Positions 33,712-44,490 of a stretch of DNA of 64,000 bases are shown here, one piece after another; within the stretch, counting starts at the first letter, position 1, and every line of letters starts with the position of its first letter. The notes beneath the pieces are model-generated. The model searched no databases. It saw nothing but the letters and a program-made list of their open reading frames with translations, and had not been told where the DNA came from. The stretch lies in NCBI GenBank assembly GCA_023374025.1, contig SIJG01000001.1, positions 2,975,787 to 3,039,786 on the forward strand, read 5' to 3'. The translations under genes and the position numbers were made by a program. Source of the DNA: Heterodera schachtii (taxonomy: Eukaryota; Nematoda; Chromadorea; Rhabditida; Heteroderidae).

Positions 33712-34558
33712 CCATATAATACATCTGCATTTTCCGACTCACAGTTCGATATGTTCCCTTGTCAGGTTATATAAAATAAAAGATAATGCTTTAAGCTCAG
33801 ATTTAAGTCCAAGTTTTGTCGGACATTCTAAAGGAATAATTTGTTTTAAATTAAATTCGCTAATTTGGCATTTTGTCTGTTTACAACACACCGGTCGGGA
33901 TCTGTCGTTTCCGGCGCCGGCCCAAGTTTTCGGACTAGAAATTTTTTTATTGTTATCCAAATCCAACCATCTTGTTATCATTCAGCTTAACATGTTTAGA
34001 TGTTTTTAAGCTATTGCTTCGTGATTAAACAATTACCTGAAAAGTTATAAAATGAAAATTGCAAAGTCGAAATTTTTGAAATTTTTTCTTATTAACTTTT
34101 GCAGATTAGAAAATCTTGGTGTTTTTTGTAAGTCTGACATAGCATGCGAAGGGCTTTCAAATGATGCTAAGATTGTTAGATTTGACCAACAAAGAAAAAA
34201 GTTAGAACCCAAAAACTCGGGCCGGCACGAAAATACCCTGGTCTGAACACATACATATGCCTGCAGTAAAGTTTTAATACACTTTAATAAAGACCGAACC
34301 GAGCCCGGTTTTTAGAGGGCACAGCGGAAAAATCCGATCTTCGAGAGACCGGCCTTTTGTGTGGCACTTAGCCCGGAATTCAGTTTAAATATTTCTGTAG
34401 ACTTTGTTTTTTGACACCAATAATGTAGGCATTGACCAAAAAATTGAGAAAGCCTAAAAGTCGATGGTAGGCCTAAAATGCAATAGTTTGCGTGTTTAAC
34501 ATATGCAAATCTTATTCAACAATAAAAGAGAAAAGGGGTTTTTATCTAAGGATAGAAA

Positions 34559-37500
34559 TCATTCCATGTTGGAAGCATCGGTTCTTTTCTTTCCTTCCTT
34601 CACATTTTTGATCAGTTCGTCAATTGTTTTTGCCCTTTCTTTGTCGCCACAGCCTTTTTCCAGTTGAGCAAATCGCATAAGAATAGTCAAATCTAAGAAT
34701 GGCTAAGTTGCAAAATAGAGCAATAAACCTAATTAAATCATTTCGTTAAAAGGGAGTGAGAATTAAGGATTTAGGGCCGGTGAAATTTAAAGGGAATAGC
34801 ATAATATAAAGCTAAATTTACGTCTTTTCTTCTCCGAACATTTAAGAGAACGCTTAAGCAAGTTTTGAAATGCGTCGGCATCGTTTTGCTGTAAAAGGTG
34901 CCTCCCGTATTCAAACCATGGCTCAAGTTCGAGGTGCCGAAACCTTTTAATCATTGATTCGTATAATTCTCTGATCTCCTGCAAAACGATGCTTTAATGT
35001 TTGGTTGATGTTTCTTTTTGCCTGCCTCTTCTCTTCCTTTTGCGTTCGTTTGCTTCTTCAACAGTCCAATCAAATACCGATGCATTTGTATGGAATTGGA
35101 CGCGGCACACGCCCTTTTGAACACTTCCTGCAGCGATTCTTCCGTCCCTAATGCAACTTCCAAATTCAAATAAGCATGCCAAACATTGGCCAATTCGATA
35201 TCATTTCTGGTCAAATTTGTCATATTAATTCCAACAAAAGGGTATCATTCATACATGATCAAGGGGTGCGCCGGCGCACCCCCCCCCCCCCCCGCGTCGT
35301 AATGGGCCTGGCGCACCCCCCCCCCCCCCACGTGCGTCGTAAGGGGGGGGGGGGAGGTCGTTTGTGAGGGGAGGAGGGAGCCCCGAAGGGGAAAAGAGGG
35401 AAATTTCTGAAAATTTTGGCTATTTTCTTAACAAAAAAGAAAACTTGGTCCTGGCGCACCCCCCTGCGCCAAACGTCCGACGTATGGGGGTCTGACTGGC
35501 GCACCCCTTGTGCATGTATGGTATCATTTACTTACTGAAATGTAATGGTCTTGAGGGCCCTTTCAGCAACAGCTCTTCCGAGTTCGTACCTCCGGCACAC
35601 TTTTAGCCCTTCGTGGGTCAGATAAAAGCGAACAAAGCCAATCCATGCGGAGGGCGAGTTGGAATGGGCAATGAGAAGCTTCTCATATTCCTCGACAGAT
35701 GATAGGGAATGCTCATCCGGAAGACCGAAACAAAAGGTTGGCTTAAAATGGGGAATTGGTGAAGAGAGGGAAAACGAAGTGCAAACAAAGGGATGATATG
35801 ACTATAAAGGGTTTAAATCATTCCTTATGAAAGTTTGACTTTCGATTCCGTCCATTTTTCTGAGTCTGACTTTCGCTCCCCACTCTTCCCGTTTGTTTCG
35901 CCCCTACTTTGTGCTCTCCGTTTGTTTGCGCCTCCTCTCCATCTCTGCCCTCTTCCTCCGTCTTTTCTATTGTGCTATTTCCTTCCCCTCTCTCCTCATT
36001 CTCTTTTTCGTCTTCCTCTGATTCCTCTTTTTCGTTGTTCTTTCCTTCTTCTTCAACGTTCTCTTCAGCAGATTTTACACTCTCTTTTGTCCTTTTTTGA
36101 GTATTTATCTTAAATTGGATAATTAATTAATTCCCATATTATTTTCTTTTTGTATCTCACATTTTGTTTCAACTCGTTGAAATCGTATTCGTCGCTTCTC
36201 ACCAAGCTCAGACAAACAACGCGTCCCTTCTTCGTTTTGTTTACGCCAATCACTCGGCCAAAGCGCAATTCCCCAGTGTCGAACATTTGGGTGGTGTTGT
36301 CAGACTGATCAGTGTCCGTCCCGTCCTCTTTGGCTGCCGGTTTTGCCGATTGACTGATTTGAATTATTGCACGGAATTCGGGATTGATCTAAACAAAAGC
36401 AAATTCATTTCATTACATTTTAAAGTGAAAAAAAAAGAAAGTTTAACTGACCTCCCCGGTAAAGTGTGTCTGATCAGTGCCCTCTTTTTTTGCCGTGTCG
36501 ACGATGAACACGGGGACGACATTTCCAACGTCAAACTGTTCTCGGTATCTGATAAGAGAGAGCTTCTTTCGCGGTTCTTGAACCTTCTCGGAGATGGCAG
36601 TGCATTCGACGATTCTGAACAATCAAATTAGAAACTGAGTAAACACACTAACTTTCGGGGCCCATATTTTGGGCTAAATTACCTGTCACTCTGACGCCTT
36701 TCCATGAGTAATTCCCGTCCCCGGGCACTGATCGATTTGGAACGGCTCACGCAAATCACTTTCACTGTTATTGTTTTGCCCGAGCTCCGTGCCATAAAGT
36801 TTTGCATTGGGAAAGTTCCTTCGCTCCATTCGCTTTTAGAATGAGTGAGTTCGCTTGCATGAAGACGACCTTAAACAAAAGAAAGTAGTTTGAAAACCAA
36901 AATGTAAATAATGCGAGGGGCTGGGGTTGATGCCCACCCTTTTTTTTGCACGAATCAAAGCGTGAAAATGTCCGCCCTCACCAATGCTTCCGCCCGGGAG
37001 AAGGAGTTCCGCCGTAGTTGACGGAGAAGTGCCGCCGTAAGGCCATTGGCCGAGGACGCGGGCGGTGTACACGCGGAAAGGCTTGGCAGGACGCACAGTT
37101 TTGGAGGGGGCAATGCTTGGAGCTGTCGCATTTTGTAGTGATTCTCCGCTGGATTTCTCGTTGTCTTCGGAGGATGGCAAATCCAACAGCATTTTGCCCT
37201 GTGCGACGTCGACGCTTTTTACCAATACTTTTAAGGGCATTCCAATCGCAACAGTACTAGCGGCCAACAAAGCAACTTTACTAAAAAACCAAAACTTTAA
37301 AACGCATTTATTGTAGAGCGTAGTAACCTGGATGGTAAAAAGCCGATAGTTCGGTCGTAAAAAGCGACCAAAACTGATCCACCGTCCAAATGTTTAATGA
37401 CTGTCCCCGTTGAGACAATTCCCACCACGTCGTTAGAAATTGCAACAATTTGTTTCTCTGTCTTTGATTGTTTGACGAGCGAATGTTTCGCAGTTAAAAA

Positions 37501-39470
37501 GAGTTTATTCAAATTGTGGTCGAGGTACAAAACACGGCACGACACTTTTTGACCTGAAATTTAATAACTAATTAATAGACAATGCAATTAAATGTCGTAA
37601 AAACAAAGCTATTCCAAATGAAAAATCAACGTTATTAAGCTTCCCTAAATACCTTTCTGAAACCGTTTTTGCCAGTGTTTGGTGGGAGTGTCCAATGCGT
37701 GAATTGCAGACACATAACCAGAAATATCCCGTCCAAATGTCACTTTTATGCCGTTAGCATTCACTGCGCTGATCCGTCCGCTGATTTTCATCCCCGGAAG
37801 TGCTTCTTCCGCACAGACAACGCTTTGTTGGAGGTCAGCCGATCGCGTAGTGACGAACAGTTGCCGTTCAGACATTGAAAATCCGATGACGCGACATTCG
37901 TGGACGGAACCAATTGCGAATTTGGACACTAAAACATAAAACAACATGAAGCCATAAATGATGGACAATTTACGGTTCGTCTCCACATCGTCAATGTGAA
38001 TTCGGAGTGCTTTCGCGGTGAGTAAATGCTTCTCACTGTCATCGTCCAATTTGAAATAGACATTTCGCTGTTTGTCCACAAAAAAGACACATCCATTGAT
38101 CCGTGAACCAACTCGAAATTCCTGAACCAATTCATTTTCTGGTTTCTGCAAGCAGTGCAATAATTACCGGAGGCAGCAACCGTTTTTCACACTTTGACAA
38201 CGCGAGAATGTCCGGGTGAGCGGTGAGCATCAGCACCGAAGTGTTCGGCTGACAGGCAACACAACAAGCGCGGAATTTCTTGGCAATTCGGTTGGAGTCA
38301 AAGCGCAACCGAGGAGGCAAATGGACCTTTCGGATGAAAGCCTTTGGACCTGAAGAGAAAAGTATCAAAAATACATCTTATGAGATAAATTATTACCGCT
38401 ATTTATCCCTACAAAAAGACCATCAGTCACAATTTTCTCCGGCTCAACTTCAACGATTGAACCGGGTGTCAAATGCTTGAATTCTAAAACATCTTGGCCT
38501 TCTTCGCCGATGAGACAACCCATTTCGGTAAAGCCGGACAGTTTGATCACACGGGTGGACGGAGTCGGCTTCTCCTTCACTCGGAAAAGTGCCACTTGGC
38601 CAACATGTAATTTGTCCAATGAAAGATGGGGCGGGAGATCATCGCTGTGAACGAAACCGTTGACAGAACTTGTTGAAAAGCCCAAATCGATTACGGCACC
38701 TAAAAAAACAACAAATAAAACTAAATGCAGGCACAAATTTCTTCGCACCTTTCTCTTCAGTGCTAATAACGGCTCCATTTAAGACGGAATTGGCAATTAG
38801 CAAAGAAGGGATCAAATGACTGTTGACCTCGTTTGGACAGACAGTGACAGTCGGCACCGATTTTCTGCCTAAATTTTGCATATTTTAACAAATCGCTCCT
38901 CTTCGAATGTGTAACTCCCTCCGACCCCGTTCTTTTGTTCCAAGAGGGCGAAAAGCCAATGCTTGGCCCATGGTGAACAGCTCGTCCAATGTTGCCTCGG
39001 TATTCGCCAAATTCTTCGAAAAAATTCTGCTGATCTGAGTAGCAGGCAATTTTAAGAGAATTCCTTCGGCACATTCAAGGGTAAGCTCAACTTCACCGAC
39101 CTAAATAGCAAAAAAAAAAAAAAACACAAGAAAATGAGATTTATTTGTTACAAATTTAATGATGGCCAATCCACGCAAATTTTGTGTGAGGATTTCACGT
39201 GAGAATTTTTGGCGAAAAACCCCAGCATAAGGAACGATGTCATCTCCCTCAATCTTCGTTTTTTTCTAAAGCTATAAAAATTTGTGAATGGCGACGCCAA
39301 CGGACCTTAGTTGTTGCGCTGCTAAAAGAAGAAATTCTCTTCGCTCCTTTTCTAAAAATTGAATAATTAAGGAATTATTTGTTGAAAGATCCAATTCATT
39401 ACCTATTATGCAATCCGAGTTGTAAAACTTTTGAGGTTCCTCCTCGGGGAAAATCTATTTCTGTACTCAT
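34559..39470 (-). CDS. rrp-5: RRP5 (PDCD11) rRNA biogenesis protein: S1 repeats and C-terminal HAT repeats
   Basis: Nucleolar pre-rRNA processing factor needed for both ribosomal subunits. The start at 39470 reads MSTEIDFPRGGTSKVLQLG; DFPRGG is a hallmark of RRP5 N termini. S1-type RNA-binding segments follow: LPATQISRIFSKNL with LDELFTMGQALAF (about 39060-38930), LHVGQVALFRVKEKP (about 38600), FRVGSRINGCVFFVDKQR-like text (about 38110), EALPGMKISGRISAVNANG and YVSAIHALDTPTKHW (about 37810-37670), and VAIGMPLKVLVKSVD (about 37250). An acidic region (about 36100-35800) links to HAT repeats: ANVWHAYLNLEVALGTEESL with VFKRACA (about 35200-35080), FEYGRHLLQQNDADAFQNLL and FAQLEKGCGDKERAKTIDEL near the stop at 34559. 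Introns are short except one carrying the 35250-35520 element. Confidence 0.9.
35250..35520. mobile_element. 271-bp element, CATACATG ends, 8-bp duplication GTATCATT
   Basis: The left end CATACATGATCAAGGGGTGC and right end GCACCCCTTGTGCATGTATG are inverted. GTATCATT lies at 35242-35249 and again at 35521-35528. The interior has C and G runs and the phrase ttttcttaacaaaaaag shared with the other members. It sits in an RRP5 intron. Confidence 0.8.
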
Positions 39471-39797
39471 TTATATAAGTGATGAATAGGGATGCAATTT
39501 ATAGTTGCTAAAAACTGCCAAAAAAATTAGTTTTAAATTGTCAAGAAAATAAATATAATTTTTGAGATGAATTTTTTGAGAAAATTTTTATTTATTAGGA
39601 GTGTACCTATTTTTGAAAATTTTAGAGTCGATTCTTAGGGGGTGTATTTTTGAGAAAATTTTTAGCTTTATATTTTTCGTTTTTATTGCATTTTTGTTAA
39701 TAAATGGCAAAACGCCAAAATAATTGAAATGTTTTTTCACAAAAATTTTTAGGGTGATAAAAAAAAAAACTAGAGTGTTGCGAATAATCGAACAAGC
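39471..39797. other. RRP5 upstream region
   Basis: 327 bases, very AT-rich, with repeated 'gagaaaatttttag'-type phrases near 39580-39670 and an A run at 39761. It is the likely RRP5 promoter or, if the small gene above is real, an intergenic spacer on the same strand. No exon is seen. Confidence 0.4.
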
Positions 39798-40400
39798 TTA
39801 ACAACAACCGAAAAAAAACATGTTTTCGTGCCTTTCAGGCCATAGTGAAATAATAAATTTGCCGCATTTGTCTGGACCGCAATTCTCATCAAAATAAAGC
39901 TGCAAAAAAAAGTATTTAAATGAAACGACACGATGAGGATCAATGCACCAGCTGCTGCTATGGCGCCAACAAAATGATGAGCCTGAAAAAAGATATTTGC
40001 CAAATTTGTGAATTTTCTGACGTTCTCGTGTATTTTTTGATCATTGCTTTATTGCAATGTTGGCCTTTAACTGCCAATTAGTTGCTGATTTTTCTTCCTC
40101 CCGTCGATCCATCCCTTCTCTCAGCCGATGCTTCTCCCCCCCCCCCCTCCCCCTCCCTCTCATTGGCCTTTCTTGTGACTCTCGCCCATCAATCATCCGC
40201 CGCCGTTTGTCCCTCTTAACTTAGTTGTCTTTGTATGTATGCATTTACTACTTAATTAAATGATAAATCGATACAAACTTTATTTTGGTAAATGAGAAGC
40301 CCAAGGGTATTATGCCAATGAGTGTCAAAGCAGCGGCTCCCACCTCTTTTTGGCTTTGTTTGATCACATTGAGTAAGGTGACCAGCTTAAATCTTAAACG
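39798..40400 (-). CDS. Possible small membrane protein (weak)
   Basis: Minus-strand frames suggest exons: VIKQSQKEVGAAALTLIGII plus PLGFS (about 40375-40290), AHHFVGAIAAAGALILI (39982-39932) after a good acceptor (ttttttcag), and LYFDENCGPDKCGKFIISLW followed by PERHENMFFFGCC and stop (39899-39798) after tttttttgcag. Two hydrophobic segments would span a membrane. The junction between the last two would need a 32-nt intron, shorter than others here, and no start codon is clear. It could be a pseudogene or a misread. Confidence 0.28.
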
Positions 40401-40476
40401 GATTTTCGACTGTAGTTATAAGCCCCCCGGCCAAAATTGGTCAACATTTTTTGGCACTTGAATACCTATATTTCAG

Positions 40477-41691
40477 ATGCATTTACGTCGAATTTACGTG
40501 TTCTCTTGCTTTCTCTTGCTACACCTTTCTTTTTGCGTCCCTTTTCCTTACCTCGAACCCTCGGAATCCCTTCGCCAACAAATCCCAAAACAACAACAAA
40601 ACCAACAAAAGACAAATCAACCGGAAAATGCCGTACTAAAAGAGGCATTTGAAGGTGACGCAGATAAACAAACGCACATTCAGCAGAAGGGAGAAGAAAA
40701 GTTAGCATCGGAAGAAGTGATCGAAAAAGAGACAAAGTGAGAGGAAGAAGTAAAGAATAATAATTTGATGGGTTTTCGGATTGGTTCATTTTTATGTGAA
40801 ACGGCACAGCTTCAAAGACCCATCAATTGCAATTCTCTCCTCTCTCTCTAAGATTTGACCATTCCGTCGAAGATGTGACGGAGCTCCGCTTTCCGCTGGA
40901 TACAGTAATGACGCAAATTGAAGACGACGCAAACAATTTCCACGTTCAAATGGAGCTCCATCAACAGGGAGAACCCGGCACGGAAAAAGAAACGGGAAAG
41001 TTGGAGCAAGCCAAACTCACTTTTAGTCGACCGCCCGCTGCTGCGGATGAAGAAGCATTGTCGATCAGTGAAAGTGATGCTAATGACGAAACATTCAATA
41101 AAAGCGGAACAAAGTTGAACGAAACAGAAGAGGAGGAGGACAAAAGCAATAGAAAAGAGGCAAAAAGTAAAAGTGAAAAAGTGGAGGAAAAAGCGAATGA
41201 AAGCAATGGGAAAACGGCGAATGGAACGACGGAGGAAGAAATTGGGCAAAATGTGGCAGAGCAGCAAAGAGAAGAAGCGAAGGGCCGCACAATTGCAGCG
41301 ATTCGAAAAGTAGGGAATGGCGCGCGATCTCTCCCACCGATCATTGACGTCGGTGGCATAGCAGCGGAGGAAGCAAACGAAGAGGAGGAACAGAAAAAAG
41401 AGACAGATGAGAAAGGGAAGACAGAGCTGACATGGTGGGACAAAATTGTGCTTGGATTGAGGTGTGCACGCCACGACTGCCGAGGTGAGAAAATTTGAAT
41501 TTGCGTAAGAATTTTGGTGTTTTTTTGGAAATATAACGACAGTTTCAGAAACATTAATTGTGAAGAATGAACAGCTTCCGAGGATGATCAACGGTTGGAA
41601 AATAACAAGAAGAGCACGATCGACAGTTGATGAAGAACGGGAGGGAAATTTGGGAATACAATTCGGGGATTATTGTAAATGTAAAATTTAA
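40477..41691 (+). CDS. Acidic, Glu/Lys-rich secreted protein, unknown function
   Basis: Three exons, 40477-40736, 40853-41484 and 41549-41691, join in phase to 344 residues. The N terminus MHLRRIYVFSCFLLLHLSFC with VPFPYL after it is a clear signal peptide. There is a Gln/Asn-rich stretch (QQQNQQKTNQ), then about 200 residues dominated by Glu, Lys, Ser and Asn (EEEEDKSNRKEAKSKSEK), then an ordered-looking end TWWDKIVLGLRCARHDCRE and RMINGWKITRRARSTVDEER, closing with YCKCKI. No transmembrane helix follows the signal. There are four cysteines near the C terminus and several NxS/T sites. I recognise no family. In a parasitic worm this composition would suit a secreted effector or an extracellular matrix/gland product, but that is inference. 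It is flanked by divergent RRP5 and the RBM7-like gene. Confidence 0.75.
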
Positions 41692-42218
41692 AAATCTGTA
41701 TTAAATACAAAAGAAAGAATGTCAATTGAGAATACTGTCAGACGAATTGAATTTAATTTTCCGCATGTGTATAATTATGATTTGATTTTTTATCTTTATC
41801 TTCTATAGAGTGGATCTTAAATCCAGTGGGTACTGTATTGTCCGTCCGAGAATGAACGACATTCAACTAGACAACCGATTTTATTGACTTTTTTTTTATC
41901 TTTGAAAAATCTAACAAAAAATACGAACAAAAAGTCGAAACGAAAAATTCATCCGAAACCGAAACGCAAAACCCGAAACTTTCGAAACCGTACCCGAAAA
42001 TAACGAATCTAACACTCATGACTATTCGCGATCTCTAACCCGAATGCCGAATTAGTAGTCCAAAATGGTTTAGATTTGTGATCTGCGACTCCATAACCCT
42101 AGCCCCTAGAAACACGTTTTCACAATTTTTAAGATAAAAAAAAACCCTTTGGTTTTTCATAATTTTATGAAGAGATTAGACTATTTTAAGCAGATAAACG
42201 CGCAAATTCTATTTGAAT
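41692..42218. other. Gap between secreted-protein gene and RBM7-like gene
   Basis: AT-rich. At about 41920-42010 a degenerate Cys-Gly-Ala-rich run (cgaaaccgaaac, acccgaaactttcgaaaccg) resembles worn foldback-element sequence. ATACAAAAGAAAG and AATAAA-like words after 41691 may serve polyadenylation. No exon is supported. Confidence 0.35.
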
Positions 42219-43680
42219 ATGTCTGGACACGTTAATATGCAGCAGGAATGCACAGTGTATTTGCGAAACTTGGATGGAAAAGTAACCGAAAAGTTGCTGG
42301 AGGAACTCTTCGTCCAGGTGCTCATCGTTCTATTGCACTTATGGCATTAATTGCATACAAAAAGGTCCTTGGTTTCAATTAGCAACCTATGCTATTAAAG
42401 TGCCTAATTATTTAAATAATTTGTCCCATATGAATATTAATATTATAGGTCATGCTGACATAATAGATAAAAAATCTGTTTGTAATTGCTTATTAAAGCT
42501 TTTGCTATGGACTTTCTCTTTGCTTAATTCAGTTACTAATTGTAAGATTAAAATTTGGCCAACGCTTCTCGGGTGGGTGATTTACACTGAACGATACAAA
42601 TGCTAATCTTTGCATATGTTAATTTAAAAGATTAATTGCGTTCTGTTCTTTGTTTTAGGTTGGTCCGGTGAATTTTGTCACCATAAGAGACCCTCAACAG
42701 CAGCACAAAGGCCCACATTCTGCCGACACGACGCCCAAAACCTCGGGAAATCGTTACGCCTTTGTTGAATTTGCCGATGTCGAATCAGTTCTGTTCGCCT
42801 GTGAAGTGATGGACGCGGTCGAAATTTATGGACAGAAACTCAAAGTGCAGCCGAGGGATAACACACTTCAGGTTCAATGGGTTGGACAGGGCTTTTTTAA
42901 CGTTTCTTGTATCTATTCTTAACTGGGTTTTGCAATTGATTTGCCCTTTTTGTTTCTTTTCTTTTCCTTTTGCTCAAAATGGAGTATTAAATGATGAAAA
43001 CCTTTTCAGAGAGCCATTTTCACACAAATGAACATGCACACCGCTTCCTGGGAGCGGCACCACGCACCCGCGGCCGACTCATCCATTGCGGGGAAGGGCC
43101 GTCCGGCAACACGTCACTCGGACATCGGCGTGTACAATGAGTTGGAGCGACAGTCCCCTGGGGCGGGGGGAGGACAACGCATCGTCACATTCAATCGCAG
43201 CCACGGAGGAGGGGGAGGAGGACAATTTGTTGTCCCGAGAGTGTCATTAGTCCAAGCGCAAAAAATGCGCCCTTTGCCGGTCCGATCGCATGCCAAGGCG
43301 GAACGTCTGCACCACGCACAAACAGTGGGTGAAAATGAAAGGGGCAAGGCCGAAAACAAACAAACACAGCCAAGGAATATGTTATTGGGATAATGCCTTA
43401 CTCGTTTTAGTGGTCACCCAATCCGCCCCCTCCGCTGAATTTTCCCTATCCGTCCGGTGGGCCATCTGCCGAACCGCCGCACCAACAAATTCGTATCGAA
43501 TCGCCAAATGTTCGTCACTTTCGTCCCCAAAGGGGCGATCATTCAATGCGAAATTCCTTTCGCGATTTTCTGTCATTCAATTCAACGGATTTTGGTGGAC
43601 GACGTTCTACCCCTTATCCAAACAGAGAACGAGGCCATTTATCCCGAGAATCCGCTTACCATGGAAAATTCAACCGATAG
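42219..43680 (+). CDS. RBM7/RBM11-like RNA-binding protein (one N-terminal RRM)
   Basis: Exons 42219-42317, 42659-42871, 43010-43324 and 43411-43680 join in phase 0 throughout and give 298 residues. The RRM runs from ECTVYLRNLDGKVTEKLLEE (RNP2 VYLRNL) through LFVQVGPVNFVTIRDP to NRYAFVEFADVESVLFAC (RNP1) and EIYGQKLKVQPR. The NLDxxVTEExLxELFxQxGP pattern is that of RBM7/RBM11, whose RBM7 member is the RNA-binding arm of the nuclear exosome targeting (NEXT) complex. An insertion of about 14 residues (QQQHKGPHSADTTPK) sits in the loop before beta-3. The tail is Gly-rich then Pro/Arg/Ser-rich (RPQRGDHSMRNSFRDF). SF3B4-type RRMs are the main alternative; single RRM and length favour RBM7. Confidence 0.82.
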
Positions 43681-43782
43681 GCCGTCCAAATGATATTAAT
43701 CCCTTTTTGTCTATTTCGGTATATTTTATTTTTCTTTATGTGATGCTGAACCAACAAAAGCCAATGTGAAAATGGCTAGGGG

Positions 43783-44090
43783 CTAGCCTTTTTGTCCACC
43801 GCTTCGCTTTTTCAAATTTCGGACACTTTCGAAGCGAAACCCCTCGCCAGCCGTCTCAATTCGCTTTGAATTTGTCGCGTCATTGACCCTTTCCTTATAA
43901 ATGTGACGCCTCTTCAGTCGATTGAAAGGACCACTAAACGCCTTGTCGTTTTCGTTTCGTCCGCAAATCGAATGCCCTTTCGGTTTTCCCCATTCATTTC
44001 TCTCGCATAATTTCTTCGTCGCAACCATTCGCCCGCCCATTTGCTCCTTTCCTCGGGAGCTTTTGCCCGACTGCGCAACTGCTGCTGGGA
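43783..44090 (-). CDS. Possible small basic protein or terminal exon
   Basis: A minus-strand frame of about 100 residues, rich in Lys/Arg and without low complexity: MVATKKLCERNEWGKPKG, GPFNRLKRRHIYKERVND, GFRFESVRNLKKRSG, ending 103 bases from the RBM7-like stop. It may begin after an acceptor-like tcccag at about 44083. I recognise no family, and upstream sequence is C/G runs. It could equally be chance. Confidence 0.27.
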
Positions 44091-44490
44091 ATGGCAATGT
44101 TTTTTTTTTTGGTGGTGAGGCAGCACAACGTCCGTATGACAGTCGAACCCCTCCCTTCTCCCCCCCCCCCGTCGGCTATGGATGGTTGGGCTGGTGCTCC
44201 CCCCCCCCCCCCCCCCCCCCCCCTCATCCCACAGATCCACAATTGCCCCCCTCTATTTGATCCCCATTTACGAACCAGTCCCTTCTCCCCTCCTCCCAAT
44301 GTTTGTTTCTGTTGCTGGCGCCGCTTTTCCCTTCCCCGCGGCGCATCCTCTCGCCCTTTTCACTTTCCGCTCGTCGCATTTCATTTTCGCGGTGCAATTT
44401 CATGTGAAACGGCGGAGCCCATCAGACGCTTTCCCAAAGAACGTTTCCTTTTCTTTTTCTTTCCCTCCCTTTTCGTCCCTTTGTTTGCAA
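44091..44490. other. Gap with C/G runs upstream of the MOLO-1-like gene
   Basis: It contains a T run (44100-44110), C runs at 44160-44170 and 44199-44222, and C/T-rich DNA. The frames across it are proline-rich artefacts of the runs. It is a probable promoter/5' region for the downstream gene. Confidence 0.4.

Larger units (their letters stand above)
32796..33761. mobile_element. Inverted-repeat element (outer), interrupted by a second element
   Basis: The left end CAAGGGAACATATCGAACTG matches the inverted right end CAGTTCGATATGTTCCCTTG, and pairing continues inward: tgtgagtcggaaaatgca, ggtatat, ctctatc, ctagtgtg, ttttaattttagcg, ttttgcc, aaaagttatagg. TCA lies directly outside both ends (32793-32795, 33762-33764), a possible 3-bp duplication of the Harbinger kind. 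The centre carries a tRNA-like relic. The right arm is split at about 33303 by an inner element. Confidence 0.75.
32253..34558. other. Intergenic region between Argonaute 5' end and RRP5 3' end
   Basis: 32253-32795 is the presumed Argonaute promoter, with (GGGAA)n-like purine DNA at 32470-32505. 32796-33761 is a nested pair of inverted-repeat elements, listed separately. 33762-34558 is AT-rich with no supportable exon; the frame at 33701-34009 begins inside the element and lacks any family signature. Confidence 0.5.
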
